DNA of 64,000 bases from Bradyrhizobium ottawaense (GCF_900099825.1 NZ_LT629693.1:5405001-5469000), one strand, 5' to 3'. Shown: positions 6,507 to 15,149, counted from the stretch's first letter. A program made the numbers and translations. The notes: a model not told the origin generated them from the letters alone.

Positions 6507-8246
6507 ATGTCGCGTGAACTGAAAATAACGGTCGGGCAACATTCTGACAAAGGTCGCAAGGAGACCAATCAGGATTTTCACGGCGTTCTGATTCCGGACG
6601 AGCCGCTGCTCAGCCTGAAGGGCATCGCCATCGTGCTGGCGGACGGGATCTCCAGCAGCAATGTCAGCCGGATCGCAGCCGAGTCGGCGGTCAAGGGATT
6701 TTTGACCGACTATTACTGCACGTCGGAATCCTGGTCGGTGCGAACCTCGGCGCAGCGCGTGCTGGAGGCGACCAATTCCTGGCTGCACTCGCAGACACGG
6801 CGCAGCCAGTATTCCTACGACAAGGATCGCGGCTACGTCTGCACGCTGAGCGCGCTCGTCATTAAGTCGACCACGGCGCATCTGTTTCACGTCGGCGATT
6901 CCAGGATCTATCGCGTTTCCGGCACCACGCTTGAACAGCTCACCAACGACCATCGCGTCGTGATTTCGTCGGAGCAGAGCTATCTCGGCCGCGCGCTGGG
7001 GGTGAATTCCCAAATCGAGATCGACTACCTGATGTCTAGGGTAGAGAAGGGCGACACCTTCGTGCTGGTGACCGACGGCATCTATGAGCATGTCGGCGAG
7101 CGCGTGATCGCGCGGGTGGTCAAGGACGGCGCTGACGATCTGGACCAGGCCGCCAGGGCCATCGTCGAACTGGCCTATGAGCTCGGCAGCAAGGACAATC
7201 TCACCGTGCAGATCGTCCGCGTCGACGAGTTGCCGGATGCCGCCGCCCGCGAGGTGTTCGGCCAGCCGCACGAATTGCCGCTCCCGCCGCTGCTGGAGGC
7301 GCGGGCGGTGTTCGACGGCTACCGCATCATCAGGGAATTGCATGGCTCCAGCCGAAGTCACATTTATCTCGCCGTCGACATCGAGACCGACGCGGTGGTC
7401 GCCATCAAGATCCCCTCGATCGACCTGCGCGACGACCCCGCTTACCTGAAGCGCTTCATGATGGAAGAGTGGGTGGCGCGGCGGATCGACAGCCCGCATG
7501 TGCTGAAACCCTGCCCGCCGCAGCGCAAGCGCAATTTCCTCTACGTCGTCACCGAATTCATCGACGGGCAGACACTGACCCAGTGGATGATCGACAATCC
7601 GAAGCCGGGCCTGGAGACCGTGCGCGGCATCGTCGAGCAGATCGCCAAGGGCCTGCGGGCGTTCCACCGCAAGGAGATGCTGCACCAGGACATCCGGCCC
7701 GACAACATCATGATCGATGCGACCGGCACGGTGAAGATCATCGATTTCGGCTCGACCAAGATCACCGGCGTCGCCGAAGCGTCGCCGCCGGGCAGCCGCA
7801 ACGATATTCTCGGCACGCAGCAATATACCGCGCCGGAATATTTCCTCGGCGAGCAGGTCTCGTCGCGCTCCGACCTGTTTTCGCTCGGCGTCATCACCTA
7901 TCAGATGCTGACGGGAAAATTGCCCTACGGCGCGCAGATCGCGCGGGCGCGAACGCGCTCGCAGTTCGGCAAGCTGGTTTATGCGCCGGCGGCGCACGGC
8001 AGCCGCGACATCCCGCAATGGATCGACGGCACGCTGGAGAAGGCCGTGCATCCCAATCCCGCCAAGCGCTACGACAGCCTGTCGGAATTCCTGTTCGACC
8101 TGCGTCACCCCAACGCCAACTATCTCAACACCTCATCGACGCCGCTGATCGAGCGCAACCCGCTGTTGTTCTGGAAGAGCACCACCATCGTGCTCGCGCT
8201 CGCCGTGATCCTGCTGCTGGCGTTGCAGCATGGCGGGCATCGCTGA
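6507..8246 (+). CDS. Fused PP2C phosphatase / Ser-Thr protein kinase, C-terminal membrane anchor
   Basis: A 579-residue fusion. Residues 1-240 are a PP2C phosphatase: HSDKGRKETNQDF, LADGISSSN, HVGDSRIYRV (about 128), VTDGIYEH (about 187) and SKDNLTVQIV, which supply the metal-binding Asp residues. Residues 270-540 are a Hanks kinase: AIKIPS lysine (about 299), catalytic loop HQDIRPDN (about 393) and IIDFGS (about 413). The HRD arginine is replaced by Gln. The last 20 residues (VLALAVILLLALQ) form one membrane anchor. I chose ATG 6507 rather than TTG 6480, which lies in the repeat. Such fusions are typically found beside nitrate/nitrite transporters, consistent with the FNT gene upstream; it may regulate transport by phosphorylation. 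Confidence 0.88.
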   Translation: MSRELKITVGQHSDKGRKETNQDFHGVLIPDEPLLSLKGIAIVLADGISSSNVSRIAAESAVKGFLTDYYCTSESWSVRTSAQRVLEATNSWLHSQTRRSQYSYDKDRGYVCTLSALVIKSTTAHLFHVGDSRIYRVSGTTLEQLTNDHRVVISSEQSYLGRALGVNSQIEIDYLMSRVEKGDTFVLVTDGIYEHVGERVIARVVKDGADDLDQAARAIVELAYELGSKDNLTVQIVRVDELPDAAAREVFGQPHELPLPPLLEARAVFDGYRIIRELHGSSRSHIYLAVDIETDAVVAIKIPSIDLRDDPAYLKRFMMEEWVARRIDSPHVLKPCPPQRKRNFLYVVTEFIDGQTLTQWMIDNPKPGLETVRGIVEQIAKGLRAFHRKEMLHQDIRPDNIMIDATGTVKIIDFGSTKITGVAEASPPGSRNDILGTQQYTAPEYFLGEQVSSRSDLFSLGVITYQMLTGKLPYGAQIARARTRSQFGKLVYAPAAHGSRDIPQWIDGTLEKAVHPNPAKRYDSLSEFLFDLRHPNANYLNTSSTPLIERNPLLFWKSTTIVLALAVILLLALQHGGHR

Positions 8247-8441
8247 AGACCAGACTGGGCAAGTCCGCCAATGGCCCATAGCGGACCTCATCCATGCATG
8301 GGCTGATGTCTGCAAGCCGCTCCCTGCCACAACCGGGTTTGCAGACGGACGCTGTGGTGCCATGTCCGCAACGCGGATTGATGCGAGCGGTCACAGCAGC
8401 TACAGCTACTTTCCAACGACACAAAAACCGGATGCAAGAGC

Positions 8442-9641
8442 TTGACCAGCGAGCGTAGGATCCTCCTTTGGATGTGCCTCCTCGTTGGTGTGAATCAGCT
8501 CGGGTTCGGCGCGATGGTGCCGTCGCTGCCGCTTTACGCGAGTTCATTCGGTGTTTCGGCTTCAGCCATCGGTCTTGCCGTCGCCGCCTATGGTTTGGCG
8601 CGTTTTCTGGCGGTGTTGCCTGGAGGGCAACTGGCGGACCGCTGGGGCCGGCGGCCCGTGCTCGCGATCGGCGGTCTCATCTCGGCGGTCGGAAGTTTCT
8701 GGTGCGCCGAAGCGCATAGCTTTGTCGAATTCATCCTGGCGCGAATTGTTGCCGGCGCTGGCGCCGGCATCATTCTGACAATTGGCCAGATCGTGCTCGC
8801 CGATATCAGTCCGCCCGACCGGCGCGGGCGCAACATCGCGACGTATCAGGCCGCGTTTCTTCTTGGTTTTGGCGTCGGGCCTTTTCCAGGCGGGTTGCTG
8901 GCCGGCGCCTACGGCCTTGCTGCTCCATTTTTGATGACAGGGGTGGCAAGTCTTCTGACGACGGCCATCGCCTGGTTTCTGGTCAGCGAGACCCGGTCCG
9001 CGCGAACAAGCGCGGTGGCTTCCGGCAAAGCCGCCGAGATCCCCTTCATCCGGCAGATGCTGGGGTTGTTGTCGCATCGCGGCTTTCTGCTCGTCAGCCT
9101 GATCTCGCTGATGAACGCTGTCGTGCGCACCGGTGGGCTATTTGCGCTCATCCCGCTGCTTGCCACGACCACGCTCGGCCTTTCGGTTACCGAGATCGGC
9201 TTCGCCATGATGGTGTCCGGCGTGTTCGGCTTTGTCGCTGCCTATCCGGCCGGCTGGCTCGCCGACCGCATCGGCCGGAAGGCGGTCATCGTCCCGTCAA
9301 CGGTGCTGACGGGGATGTCGATGGTCCTGTTCTGCTACGCGCCTTCGTACGCGTGGTTTATTGCGGCTTCCATTGTCTGGAGCGTTGCAGCCTCCATCAG
9401 CAGCTCCGCGCCGGCAGCCTATGTCGTAGATACGGCTCCAGCCGGAATGAATGCTTCCGCGATGACTGCCTTCCGGATGACGGCGGATGCGGGGTATGTC
9501 ATTGGGCCGCCGGGATTAGGCTTGCTGGCCGACCTCACCAGTTCGACCGTCGCCATTATCTCGGCCTCTGTCGTTCTGGTTTCCCTCGGCGCCATCTTTG
9601 CAGTCACGTCTCCGGAAAAACGGAGTTCGGCGCAACGCTGA
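8442..9641 (+). CDS. MFS transporter (drug/metabolite efflux type)
   Basis: A 399-residue membrane protein with a DHA1-like layout. Motif A appears twice, after helix 2 (GGQLADRWGRRPVLAIGG) and in the second half (GWLADRIGRKAVIV), which shows both six-helix halves. The long frame starts at TTG 8442; an ATG at 8472 would start within helix 1. The preceding 195 bases hold an imperfect inverted repeat GTCCGC...GCGGAC (8268-8291 region) and no gene. Substrate unknown; no dedicated regulator adjoins it. Confidence 0.8.
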   Translation: MTSERRILLWMCLLVGVNQLGFGAMVPSLPLYASSFGVSASAIGLAVAAYGLARFLAVLPGGQLADRWGRRPVLAIGGLISAVGSFWCAEAHSFVEFILARIVAGAGAGIILTIGQIVLADISPPDRRGRNIATYQAAFLLGFGVGPFPGGLLAGAYGLAAPFLMTGVASLLTTAIAWFLVSETRSARTSAVASGKAAEIPFIRQMLGLLSHRGFLLVSLISLMNAVVRTGGLFALIPLLATTTLGLSVTEIGFAMMVSGVFGFVAAYPAGWLADRIGRKAVIVPSTVLTGMSMVLFCYAPSYAWFIAASIVWSVAASISSSAPAAYVVDTAPAGMNASAMTAFRMTADAGYVIGPPGLGLLADLTSSTVAIISASVVLVSLGAIFAVTSPEKRSSAQR

Positions 9642-9645
9642 TCTC

Positions 9646-9684
9646 CTAATTCGTCGCGCCTGCAATCGGGTCCATGTCGGTTTT
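9646..9684 (-). pseudogene. Relic of a ModA-like receptor gene 3' end
   Basis: Read on the minus strand, 9646-9675 encodes MDPIAGATN followed by TAG, preceded by KTD. This matches the C-terminus of the receptor ending at 10530 (SGMDPIVGATN, TAA). The 30 bases share 27 identities with 10530-10559. No upstream part of such a gene remains, so it looks like the leftover of a duplication, recombination or homologous-gene replacement. Confidence 0.6.
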
Positions 9685-9929
9685 TGATCCTCCTGAGCGG
9701 ACATCTATCCGACTCTCTCCAGCCATGTTGCCGACCCAATCTTTGTCTTAGACCAAGAGAACCAAAACACTGTGCGAGGACCACTCTGGTTCCCACAACG
9801 GTTCTGTCGCCAACGTCGGCGCGCATCTGCAAGAAATTGGCACGGGCTCGTTAACGCCTCCGCGTTCGGTCGACCATTTCTTTTGCGGCATCTGGAACCG
9901 AACGTCAGAAAATCAATCGAGGAGTTACT

Positions 9930-10421
9930 ATGTTGTTCCGCGCGAGCGCCGCGATTTGCGGCGCTGTAGTTACGTTTGCCGTTTTTGCTGCCGCCGCTCG
10001 AGGTCAAGACGCGACAGTTCATTCAAGCGCCGTCGTCGATCAGGCTTGTGGCGATGCGCTCGTTGGCGCGGCATCCACGTACAATCCATTCCAGCCCGGA
10101 ACGCGGGAAGGTGGCCCGGAAACCGCTTCCGGCGAGCGCTATGATCCCTCTGCCTGGACAGCTGCCATCAAAACGAGTCTGCGTGAAAAATTTGGTGGCG
10201 TGCAATTTGGCGAGAGGCCGAAGTACGCCCTCGTTGAGGCTGTCGGCAAGAAGGTCATCGTCAAGATAAACGATGTCGGCCCGCTCATGCCGGGCCGCAT
10301 CATCGATCTCAATGAGCGGACGATGCGTCATTTCGATCCGGGCATGGAGATCGGCGTCATTCGCGACGTAAAAGTCATGCCGCTTCTCGGCGACTACTGG
10401 GTACCCGGACCCGTTGGCTGA
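9930..10421 (+). CDS. RlpA-like double-psi beta-barrel secreted protein
   Basis: A 163-residue protein with a signal peptide (GAVVTFAVFAAAARG). The mature part has the RlpA signature: GAASTYNPFQPGTREGG, ETASGERYDPSAWTAAI, then GKKVIVKINDVGPLMPGRII, corresponding to the V-x-I-N-D-x-G-P and GRIIDL motifs. RlpA proteins bind or cleave denuded glycan strands at the septum. The domain fills most of the protein and there is no SPOR domain. GAGGAG lies 8 bases before the ATG. The preceding 240 bases (9685-9929) show no gene. Confidence 0.75.
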   Translation: MLFRASAAICGAVVTFAVFAAAARGQDATVHSSAVVDQACGDALVGAASTYNPFQPGTREGGPETASGERYDPSAWTAAIKTSLREKFGGVQFGERPKYALVEAVGKKVIVKINDVGPLMPGRIIDLNERTMRHFDPGMEIGVIRDVKVMPLLGDYWVPGPVG

Positions 10422-10529
10422 GCGAAGCCATGGAGTAAAAATTGGATTTTTGCGCTCACTCTGCTCGAGTATCGCGCTTCGCTGATATCGGGGACGCTGG
10501 CGGCGCAAATGAGGGTTGGCTAGACGCCC

Positions 10530-11321
10530 TTAATTCGTCGCGCCCACAATCGGGTCCATGCCGCTCTTGACCAGTTCGGGGCGGGCCGCGGGCGAAGCGA
10601 GGAATTTGATCAGCGCCTTGCCGGCGTCGGGCTCTTTGGAAACGCTGGCGATCCCGGCGGAAAACACCGTGATCTGCTGCAAGGCGTCCGGCAGCGGGCC
10701 GATTATGTCAATGCCCTCGACGGGCTTCAGCTCGCTGATCTGCTGGAAGCCGAGTTCGGCGTCGCCATGGGCCACGATTTCGCCGACCGGGGTCGCCGGA
10801 ATCTTCCGGGCCTTGTCCTTCATGGCCTCGGCAATGCCGAGCTTGGCGAACATCTCGGTCGAGACGTAGACGCCGCTGGCGCTGTCGGAATAGGCGATGG
10901 TTTTCGCCGCCAGCAGCGCGCGCTTGACCGCGTCCGCCGAGGAGATGTCCGGTCTCGGTGCGCCCGACTTCACGGCGACGCCGATCGGCGACCTGACCAG
11001 ATCGACCGTGCTGTCTGATATGACCTTGCCCTTCTTCACGAGATCGCCGAGCGCGTAGCCAACCATGATCAGCACGTCGGCCGGTTCGCCGCGTTCCAGC
11101 CGCACCGGGATCGCATTGGTGGTCGTGCCCATCGACGGCCCGTAGGCGGTCAGCACCTTGTGGCCGGTGGCGCGTTCGAATTCGGGAACTAGCGCCTTGT
11201 AGGCGGCGGTCATTCCGCCCGAGATCATCACCCGGACCTCGGCGGCGCCGGCCGCGCCCGTCAGCAGGACGGCGCTGAAGAGGCCGAGCGCGAGGGCACG
11301 AAAAGAAATCGAAAGCCGCAT
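10530..11321 (-). CDS. ModA-like ABC transporter substrate-binding protein
   Basis: A 263-residue protein with a signal peptide (ALGLFSAVLLTGAAGAAE) and an extracellular solute-binding fold like ModA: VRVMISGGMTAAYKALVPEF, GEPADVLIMVGYALGDLVKK, IAYSDSASGVYVSTEMFAKL and a C-terminal IKFLASPAARPELVKSGMDP. Relatives bind molybdate/tungstate or remain uncharacterised ('substrate-binding domain-containing'). No permease or ATPase gene is adjacent, so molybdate is unproven. Its last codons are duplicated at 9646-9675. Confidence 0.75.
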   Translation of the reverse strand: MRLSISFRALALGLFSAVLLTGAAGAAEVRVMISGGMTAAYKALVPEFERATGHKVLTAYGPSMGTTTNAIPVRLERGEPADVLIMVGYALGDLVKKGKVISDSTVDLVRSPIGVAVKSGAPRPDISSADAVKRALLAAKTIAYSDSASGVYVSTEMFAKLGIAEAMKDKARKIPATPVGEIVAHGDAELGFQQISELKPVEGIDIIGPLPDALQQITVFSAGIASVSKEPDAGKALIKFLASPAARPELVKSGMDPIVGATN

Positions 11322-11425
11322 GATAAATCCTCCCGGGGCGACTCTTGGATGGTCGACCTTGGAAGGGTTCTAGCGCGGGAAGGGGAGGGCGGCTAGAGCG
11401 AGGCGGGCGCATTTGCGCATTGGCC

Positions 11426-11508
11426 GTCATTGCGAGGAGCGAAGCGACGAAGCAATCCACGCTTTCTTTGTGCCGTACGATGGATTGCTTCGCTTCGCTC
11501 GCAATGAC
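11426..11508. repeat. Palindromic element GTCATTGCGAGGAGCGAAGC
   Basis: An 83-base perfect-ended inverted repeat: GTCATTGCGAGGAGCGAAGC ... GCTTCGCTCGCAATGAC, with inner arms AAGCAATCCA/TGGATTGCTT. It lies between the divergent ModA-like gene start and the phaZ 3' end. The layout matches REP/MITE-like elements common in rhizobia. It could form a strong hairpin in the phaZ transcript tail. Confidence 0.8.
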
Positions 11509-11533
11509 GTGGAAAAGGCGGGCCGCATCACCC

Positions 11534-12757
11534 TCACGAATTCACATGCACAAAGTCCCGCAGCAGCGGATAGATCTCGTTGTTCCAGCGTTTTCCCGAG
11601 AATACGCCGTAATGGCCGACGCCGGCCTGCATGTGGTGCACGCGGCGATAGGCGCGCACGCCGGTGCAGAGGTCCTGTGCCGCCAGCGTCTGGCCGATCG
11701 AGCAGATATCGTCCTTCTCGCCTTCCACCGTCATCAGGCCCATGCGCTTGATCGAGGCCGGGTTCACCGGCCGGCCGCGATGCATCAGGAGGCCCTGCGG
11801 CAGCAGGTGCTCCTGAAACACGTCGCGCACGGTCTCGATGTAAAATTCCGCCGGCAGGTCCATCACGGCGAAATACTCGTCGTAGAAAGTCTTGATCAGC
11901 TCCGCCTTCGCCTTCTCGCCTTTGGCGAGGTGATCGGCGAGATCGATGTGCTGCTTGATGTGGCGCTCGAGATTCATCGACACGAACGCGGTGAGCTGCA
12001 CGAAGCCGGGATAGACCTGGCGGAACGCGCCCTTGCATTGCAGCGGCACGTAATTGATCAGGTTCTCCTCGAACCACTTGATCGGCTTGCTCTTGGCGAA
12101 ATCGTTGACCTTGGTCGGCTGGATCCGCGTGTCGATCGGGCCGGCCATCAGGGTCAGCGTCGCCGGGCGGGCAGGGTGGTTGTCCTCCGACATCACGGCG
12201 GCCGCGGCCAGCGCCGAGACTGACGGCTGGCAGATCGCCACCATGTGCGAACGCGGCCCCATCTGCTCGAGGAACGTGATCAGGTGATCGGTATAATCCT
12301 CGAGGCCGAACCGGCCGGCGCCGAGCGGAATGTCGCGCGGGTTATGCCAGTCGGTGATGTAGACGTCGTGGTCCTGCAGCAGCGTCTTCACGGTGCCGCG
12401 CAGCAGCGTCGCGAAATGGCCAGACATCGGCGCCACCAGCAACAGTTTGGGCTGCTCCGGTGAATTCTCCTTCTTGAAGCGCAGCAGCGAACCGAACGGC
12501 GTCGAGAAGGTGACTTCCTCGGTCACCTCCAGCTCCTGGTTGCCGACCAGCACCTTGTCGATGCCGTAGGCCGGCCGCGCATAGGTCAGCGACGTCCGCG
12601 AGATCAGTTCGAGGGCCGCGGCAAGCCGTCCGAACACTTTGTCGGACATGCCTTGCGGCACCAGATTGAGATATTTCAGCGCCGCTCCGGCCCCGGTCCG
12701 CCATGGCGCCGTGAGGTCCATGTGGTTCTGATAGGCCTGGTACATCATTGACATCAT
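11534..12757 (-). CDS. phaZ: Intracellular polyhydroxyalkanoate depolymerase
   Basis: A 407-residue protein matching PhaZ of the intracellular PHB depolymerase class: MMYQAYQNHMDLTAPWR, VYITDWHNPRDIPLG, VAICQPSVSALAA with the nucleophilic cysteine at about 176, and VGHYGVFSGKRWNNEIYPLL with the C-terminal His. It breaks down stored PHB granules to hydroxybutyrate. There is no signal peptide, as expected. ATGs also lie at 12748 and 12745; I use the first. It is transcribed alone. Carbon storage of this type is typical of rhizobia. Confidence 0.92.
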   Translation of the reverse strand: MMSMMYQAYQNHMDLTAPWRTGAGAALKYLNLVPQGMSDKVFGRLAAALELISRTSLTYARPAYGIDKVLVGNQELEVTEEVTFSTPFGSLLRFKKENSPEQPKLLLVAPMSGHFATLLRGTVKTLLQDHDVYITDWHNPRDIPLGAGRFGLEDYTDHLITFLEQMGPRSHMVAICQPSVSALAAAAVMSEDNHPARPATLTLMAGPIDTRIQPTKVNDFAKSKPIKWFEENLINYVPLQCKGAFRQVYPGFVQLTAFVSMNLERHIKQHIDLADHLAKGEKAKAELIKTFYDEYFAVMDLPAEFYIETVRDVFQEHLLPQGLLMHRGRPVNPASIKRMGLMTVEGEKDDICSIGQTLAAQDLCTGVRAYRRVHHMQAGVGHYGVFSGKRWNNEIYPLLRDFVHVNS

Positions 12758-12936
12758 TCACATCCGCCCCTGTCCGCTATTGCCATGCAATATCGACGCC
12801 AGAACGGGGCCCGGTCGTCCCTTAAACTGGCACGTGGCTTGCTGCGTAAAATACCCGACGCACACCGATTGGGCGGCGCTGCGGCCGACCGCGCGGGCTG
12901 TTGCGGCAGGCGTTCAGGGTTTGAGGAAAAGGCCAG

Positions 12937-13590
12937 ATGGCGAAAACGACACTGACTATTTCCAGCAAGAACTATTCGTCATGGTCGCTGCGCGGCTGGC
13001 TGTTGACGAAGTTTTCCGGGCTGGAATTCGAGGAGGTCGTGACCGCGCCCGACGACGCGTCGGCGCGGGCCGAAATCCTGCTGCTGTCGTCGTCGATCCT
13101 GGTGCCGTGCCTGCGCCATGAGGGCGCGACCGTGTGGGATACGCTGGCGATCGCGGAGTATCTCAACGAGATCAAGCCGGACGCCGGCCTGGTGCCGACG
13201 GACCGCATCCAGCGCGCCCATTGCTGGTCGATCTGCGGTGAAATCCATTCCGGCTTCACGACGCTGCGCGCCTCGCTGCCGGTCAACCTGAAGGGCCATT
13301 TCCCGGGCTTCAAGATCTGGTCGCGGGCCCAGGCCGACATCGACCGGGTCTGCACCATCTGGCGCGAATGCCTGGCCGAATCCGGTGGCCCGTTCCTGTT
13401 CGGCGAGCGCACCATGGCCGATGCCATGTATGCGCCCGTCGTCACCCGCTTCATGACCTATGACGTCAAGCTCGAGCCCAAGCTTGCGGCCTACGCCAAC
13501 ACCATCATGGCCATGCCCGAGATGCAGGAGTGGATTGAGGCTGCCAAGGCCGAGCCCGCCGACATCGAAGAGCTCGAGGTCGAATATTAG
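12937..13590 (+). CDS. Glutathione S-transferase family protein
   Basis: A 217-residue cytosolic protein with an N-terminal thioredoxin-like domain (TLTISSKNYSSWSLRGWLLT; the SSWSLR segment is where the catalytic Ser/Tyr usually lies), a cis-Pro strand (ILVPCLRHEGATVWDTLAIA) and an all-helical C-terminal domain (FLFGERTMADAMYAPVVTRF). It resembles the SSW-type GSTs found in many proteobacteria. It probably conjugates or reduces electrophiles with glutathione. Substrate unknown. Confidence 0.85.
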   Translation: MAKTTLTISSKNYSSWSLRGWLLTKFSGLEFEEVVTAPDDASARAEILLLSSSILVPCLRHEGATVWDTLAIAEYLNEIKPDAGLVPTDRIQRAHCWSICGEIHSGFTTLRASLPVNLKGHFPGFKIWSRAQADIDRVCTIWRECLAESGGPFLFGERTMADAMYAPVVTRFMTYDVKLEPKLAAYANTIMAMPEMQEWIEAAKAEPADIEELEVEY

Positions 13591-13912
13591 GCAAGTCCCG
13601 CGGCGCGTTGCCCGTTTGAGGGGCTCATAGCCCGGGCAGGCCTTGCCCGAGCCGGTGCCAGCAAAGCTGCGGCGGCCGCGTTTGCCGCCGGTGCCCCGGT
13701 CAGGCTCCCCGAATCGTCGAACCCCGATTTCGGCTTCCCGCCAAGCGCTTCGCCGCGTTGGCGGCTGGCATGGTCAAATCGCCGCAGTCCGGCGGGTTTG
13801 GCGCGGATTTCGCATAGCAACATGCAGCCGTGAACGCGACGATGCGACGCTGCCGAAAATTTGGACGCCTTGCGTGGTCGCGATCTCGCGAACAAGAACC
13901 GTGGAGGCTTCG
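13591..13912. other. Gap without a supported gene
   Basis: No frame here has a credible start, ribosome binding site and codon bias together. The sequence is GC-rich and turns less so near 13850. I see no repeat family or hairpin beyond short GC palindromes. Confidence 0.4.
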
Positions 13913-13969
13913 ATGAATCAGCATGCCGTCGTCAGCAAATTCTCCCGTAACAAGCCGCTGTGGGAGTGA
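13913..13969 (+). CDS. Very short ORF (18 aa), possible leader peptide
   Basis: ATG at 13913 preceded by GGAGG at good spacing, encoding MNQHAVVSKFSRNKPLWE then TGA. It ends 4 bases before the next ATG (13974). It may be a leader or coupling peptide, or chance. Evidence is only the ribosome binding site and the arrangement. Confidence 0.25.
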   Translation: MNQHAVVSKFSRNKPLWE

Positions 13970-13973
13970 CGCC

Positions 13974-14111
13974 ATGTCATCCCAGGAGGAGTTAACCTTT
14001 GTCGTCGGCCGCTGGCTGTGGCCCTTCATGGTCGTGCTGTATGTAGGGCGTCGCCTCGGATTTTGGCCGATACCTAGCCGTGAACAACGGAGTACAGCGC
14101 TAAAGCAGTGA
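13974..14111 (+). CDS. Small hydrophobic ORF (45 aa)
   Basis: ATG at 13974 with GGGAG seven bases upstream. The 45-residue product has one hydrophobic stretch (WPFMVVLYVGRRLGFWPI) and a basic C-terminus. It could be a small membrane protein translated together with the 18-codon frame before it. No family is recognised and no codon-bias argument is possible at this length. Confidence 0.3.
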   Translation: MSSQEELTFVVGRWLWPFMVVLYVGRRLGFWPIPSREQRSTALKQ

Positions 14112-14182
14112 TTCGGGCGCGGTTCGTTCCGTCCGCGTTCCGAACCTTAATACGACACGCGCGCGCGTCGCATTCTGGCACA

Positions 14183-14207
14183 AGGCGCGGCCGCTATGGC
14201 CGCGCCT
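14183..14207 (-). terminator. Hairpin after the small minus-strand gene
   Basis: Ten-base perfect arms AGGCGCGGCC / GGCCGCGCCT around a five-base loop, starting 30 bases after the stop of the gene at 14238. No T-run follows on the minus strand, so termination is only plausible. Confidence 0.4.
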
Positions 14208-14237
14208 CGGCCCTCGCTCGGATCGAACCGGGCTTTC

Positions 14238-14453
14238 TCAGATCGAATTGGCGCGCGGCAGCCGCCAACCGACGACGGTGGCCTCGACGGCGCCACCGGT
14301 CTTCTCATTGCGCCATTGGCCGTCGACCCAGCGGCAGGCAAATGGAAGCTGATAAGTGCCGCTGTGATCCTCGCAAAGCACCTCTACCGGCTGGTCCGGC
14401 GGCGGCTCGCCGCTGCCGTCGAATTGCGCCAGCCGCTTTTCACGCGTTGCCAT
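14238..14453 (-). CDS. Small conserved-looking protein, 71 aa
   Basis: MATREKRLAQFDGSGEPPPD at the start and TVVGWRLPRANSI at the end, with a GGAG Shine-Dalgarno 13 bases before ATG 14453. The composition (Pro, Trp, Glu, Cys) is like a real soluble protein; CEDHSGTYQLPF and CRWVDGQWRN look like beta strands of a small barrel. No signal peptide. Family not recognised. It is divergent from the secreted coiled-coil gene at 14656. Confidence 0.6.
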   Translation of the reverse strand: MATREKRLAQFDGSGEPPPDQPVEVLCEDHSGTYQLPFACRWVDGQWRNEKTGGAVEATVVGWRLPRANSI

Positions 14454-14655
14454 CCAATCAATCTCCGTTGCCTGGGACCGCAAACCCTGGGGCAAAATTC
14501 TTGGGGTTTGAGTTCTGCGGCTAAATTCATCATCCGTAACGGCCGAAAGCACAGCGCCCGAATGAGGTATCAGTGTGGTATCTCTGGCGCCGGCGGCCGG
14601 CTTCGCGCAATTTGCTGTGATGGGCGCGCCGTCAAAAAGACTGAATGAGGATTTG

Positions 14656-15033
14656 ATGATCGCCCGGACCGTTACGACCGCTTTCGCCGCTTCCGCGCTG
14701 CTGATGGCTGCCTTCGCGGCGACCGGCCACGCGCAGGACGTTCCCGGCATCGAAATCTGCACCGTCGAGAAGACCATGGAGCGGCGGACCAGTTGCCTGC
14801 AGAGCAACGTCGACTTCCTGCAGAAGACGATCGCCAAGCTGACATTGGACCATCAGCAGAAGATCGACGCGGCCAACCGGCAGATCGAGGGACTGAAGGG
14901 CACGGTGGTGGGCTTGATGAAGACGGTGGGCGATTTGCAGGCGGCGCAGAAGAAAACGGACGAGGATTTGAAGAAGAAGGCCGACGCCCCGCCGGCGAAG
15001 GATGCAGCGCCGGCGAAGGAGGGCACAAAGTAG
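14656..15033 (+). CDS. Secreted coiled-coil protein, 125 aa
   Basis: ATG 14656 with GAGG six bases upstream. A signal peptide (ASALLMAAFAATGHAQ) is followed by a short region with two cysteines (EICTVEKTMERRTSCLQSN) and a heptad-rich coiled coil of about 60 residues (FLQKTIAKLTLDHQQKID; QIEGLKGTVVGLMKTVGDLQ). The tail is Lys/Ala/Pro-rich. It is likely a periplasmic structural or envelope-associated protein. No family name can be assigned. Confidence 0.65.
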   Translation: MIARTVTTAFAASALLMAAFAATGHAQDVPGIEICTVEKTMERRTSCLQSNVDFLQKTIAKLTLDHQQKIDAANRQIEGLKGTVVGLMKTVGDLQAAQKKTDEDLKKKADAPPAKDAAPAKEGTK

Positions 15034-15035
15034 TC

Positions 15036-15149
15036 ATAGCGTTTTCGAGCGAAGCATGCCCTCGGACTTGATCCGGGGGTGGGCACCGGTTCGCGCGAAA
15101 GCGCGTCAAAATGAAAAGCTGCAGTCCGGTTCTGATTTAATCGGAGCCT
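15036..15149 (+). repeat. Dispersed repeat, GCGTTTTCGAGCGAA family, copy 2
   Basis: Starts ATAGCGTTTTCGAGCGAAGC directly after the coiled-coil gene's stop, has CACCGGTTCG and AAAGCGCGTCAAAA, and ends with a decayed version of the CCGGTTCTGAT hairpin. It overlaps the last bases of the convergent TetR gene, so the TetR stop codon lies in the repeat edge. Confidence 0.7.

Noticed and set aside
6228..8108. A 626-codon minus-strand frame opposite the kinase/phosphatase gene
   Set aside because: The opposite strand carries all PP2C and kinase motifs; the minus product is low in hydrophobic residues and has no domain.
8247..8441. A possible minus-strand peptide frame in the gap before the MFS gene
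   Set aside because: Only short imperfect inverted repeats are visible; no ribosome binding site or conserved domain supports a gene.
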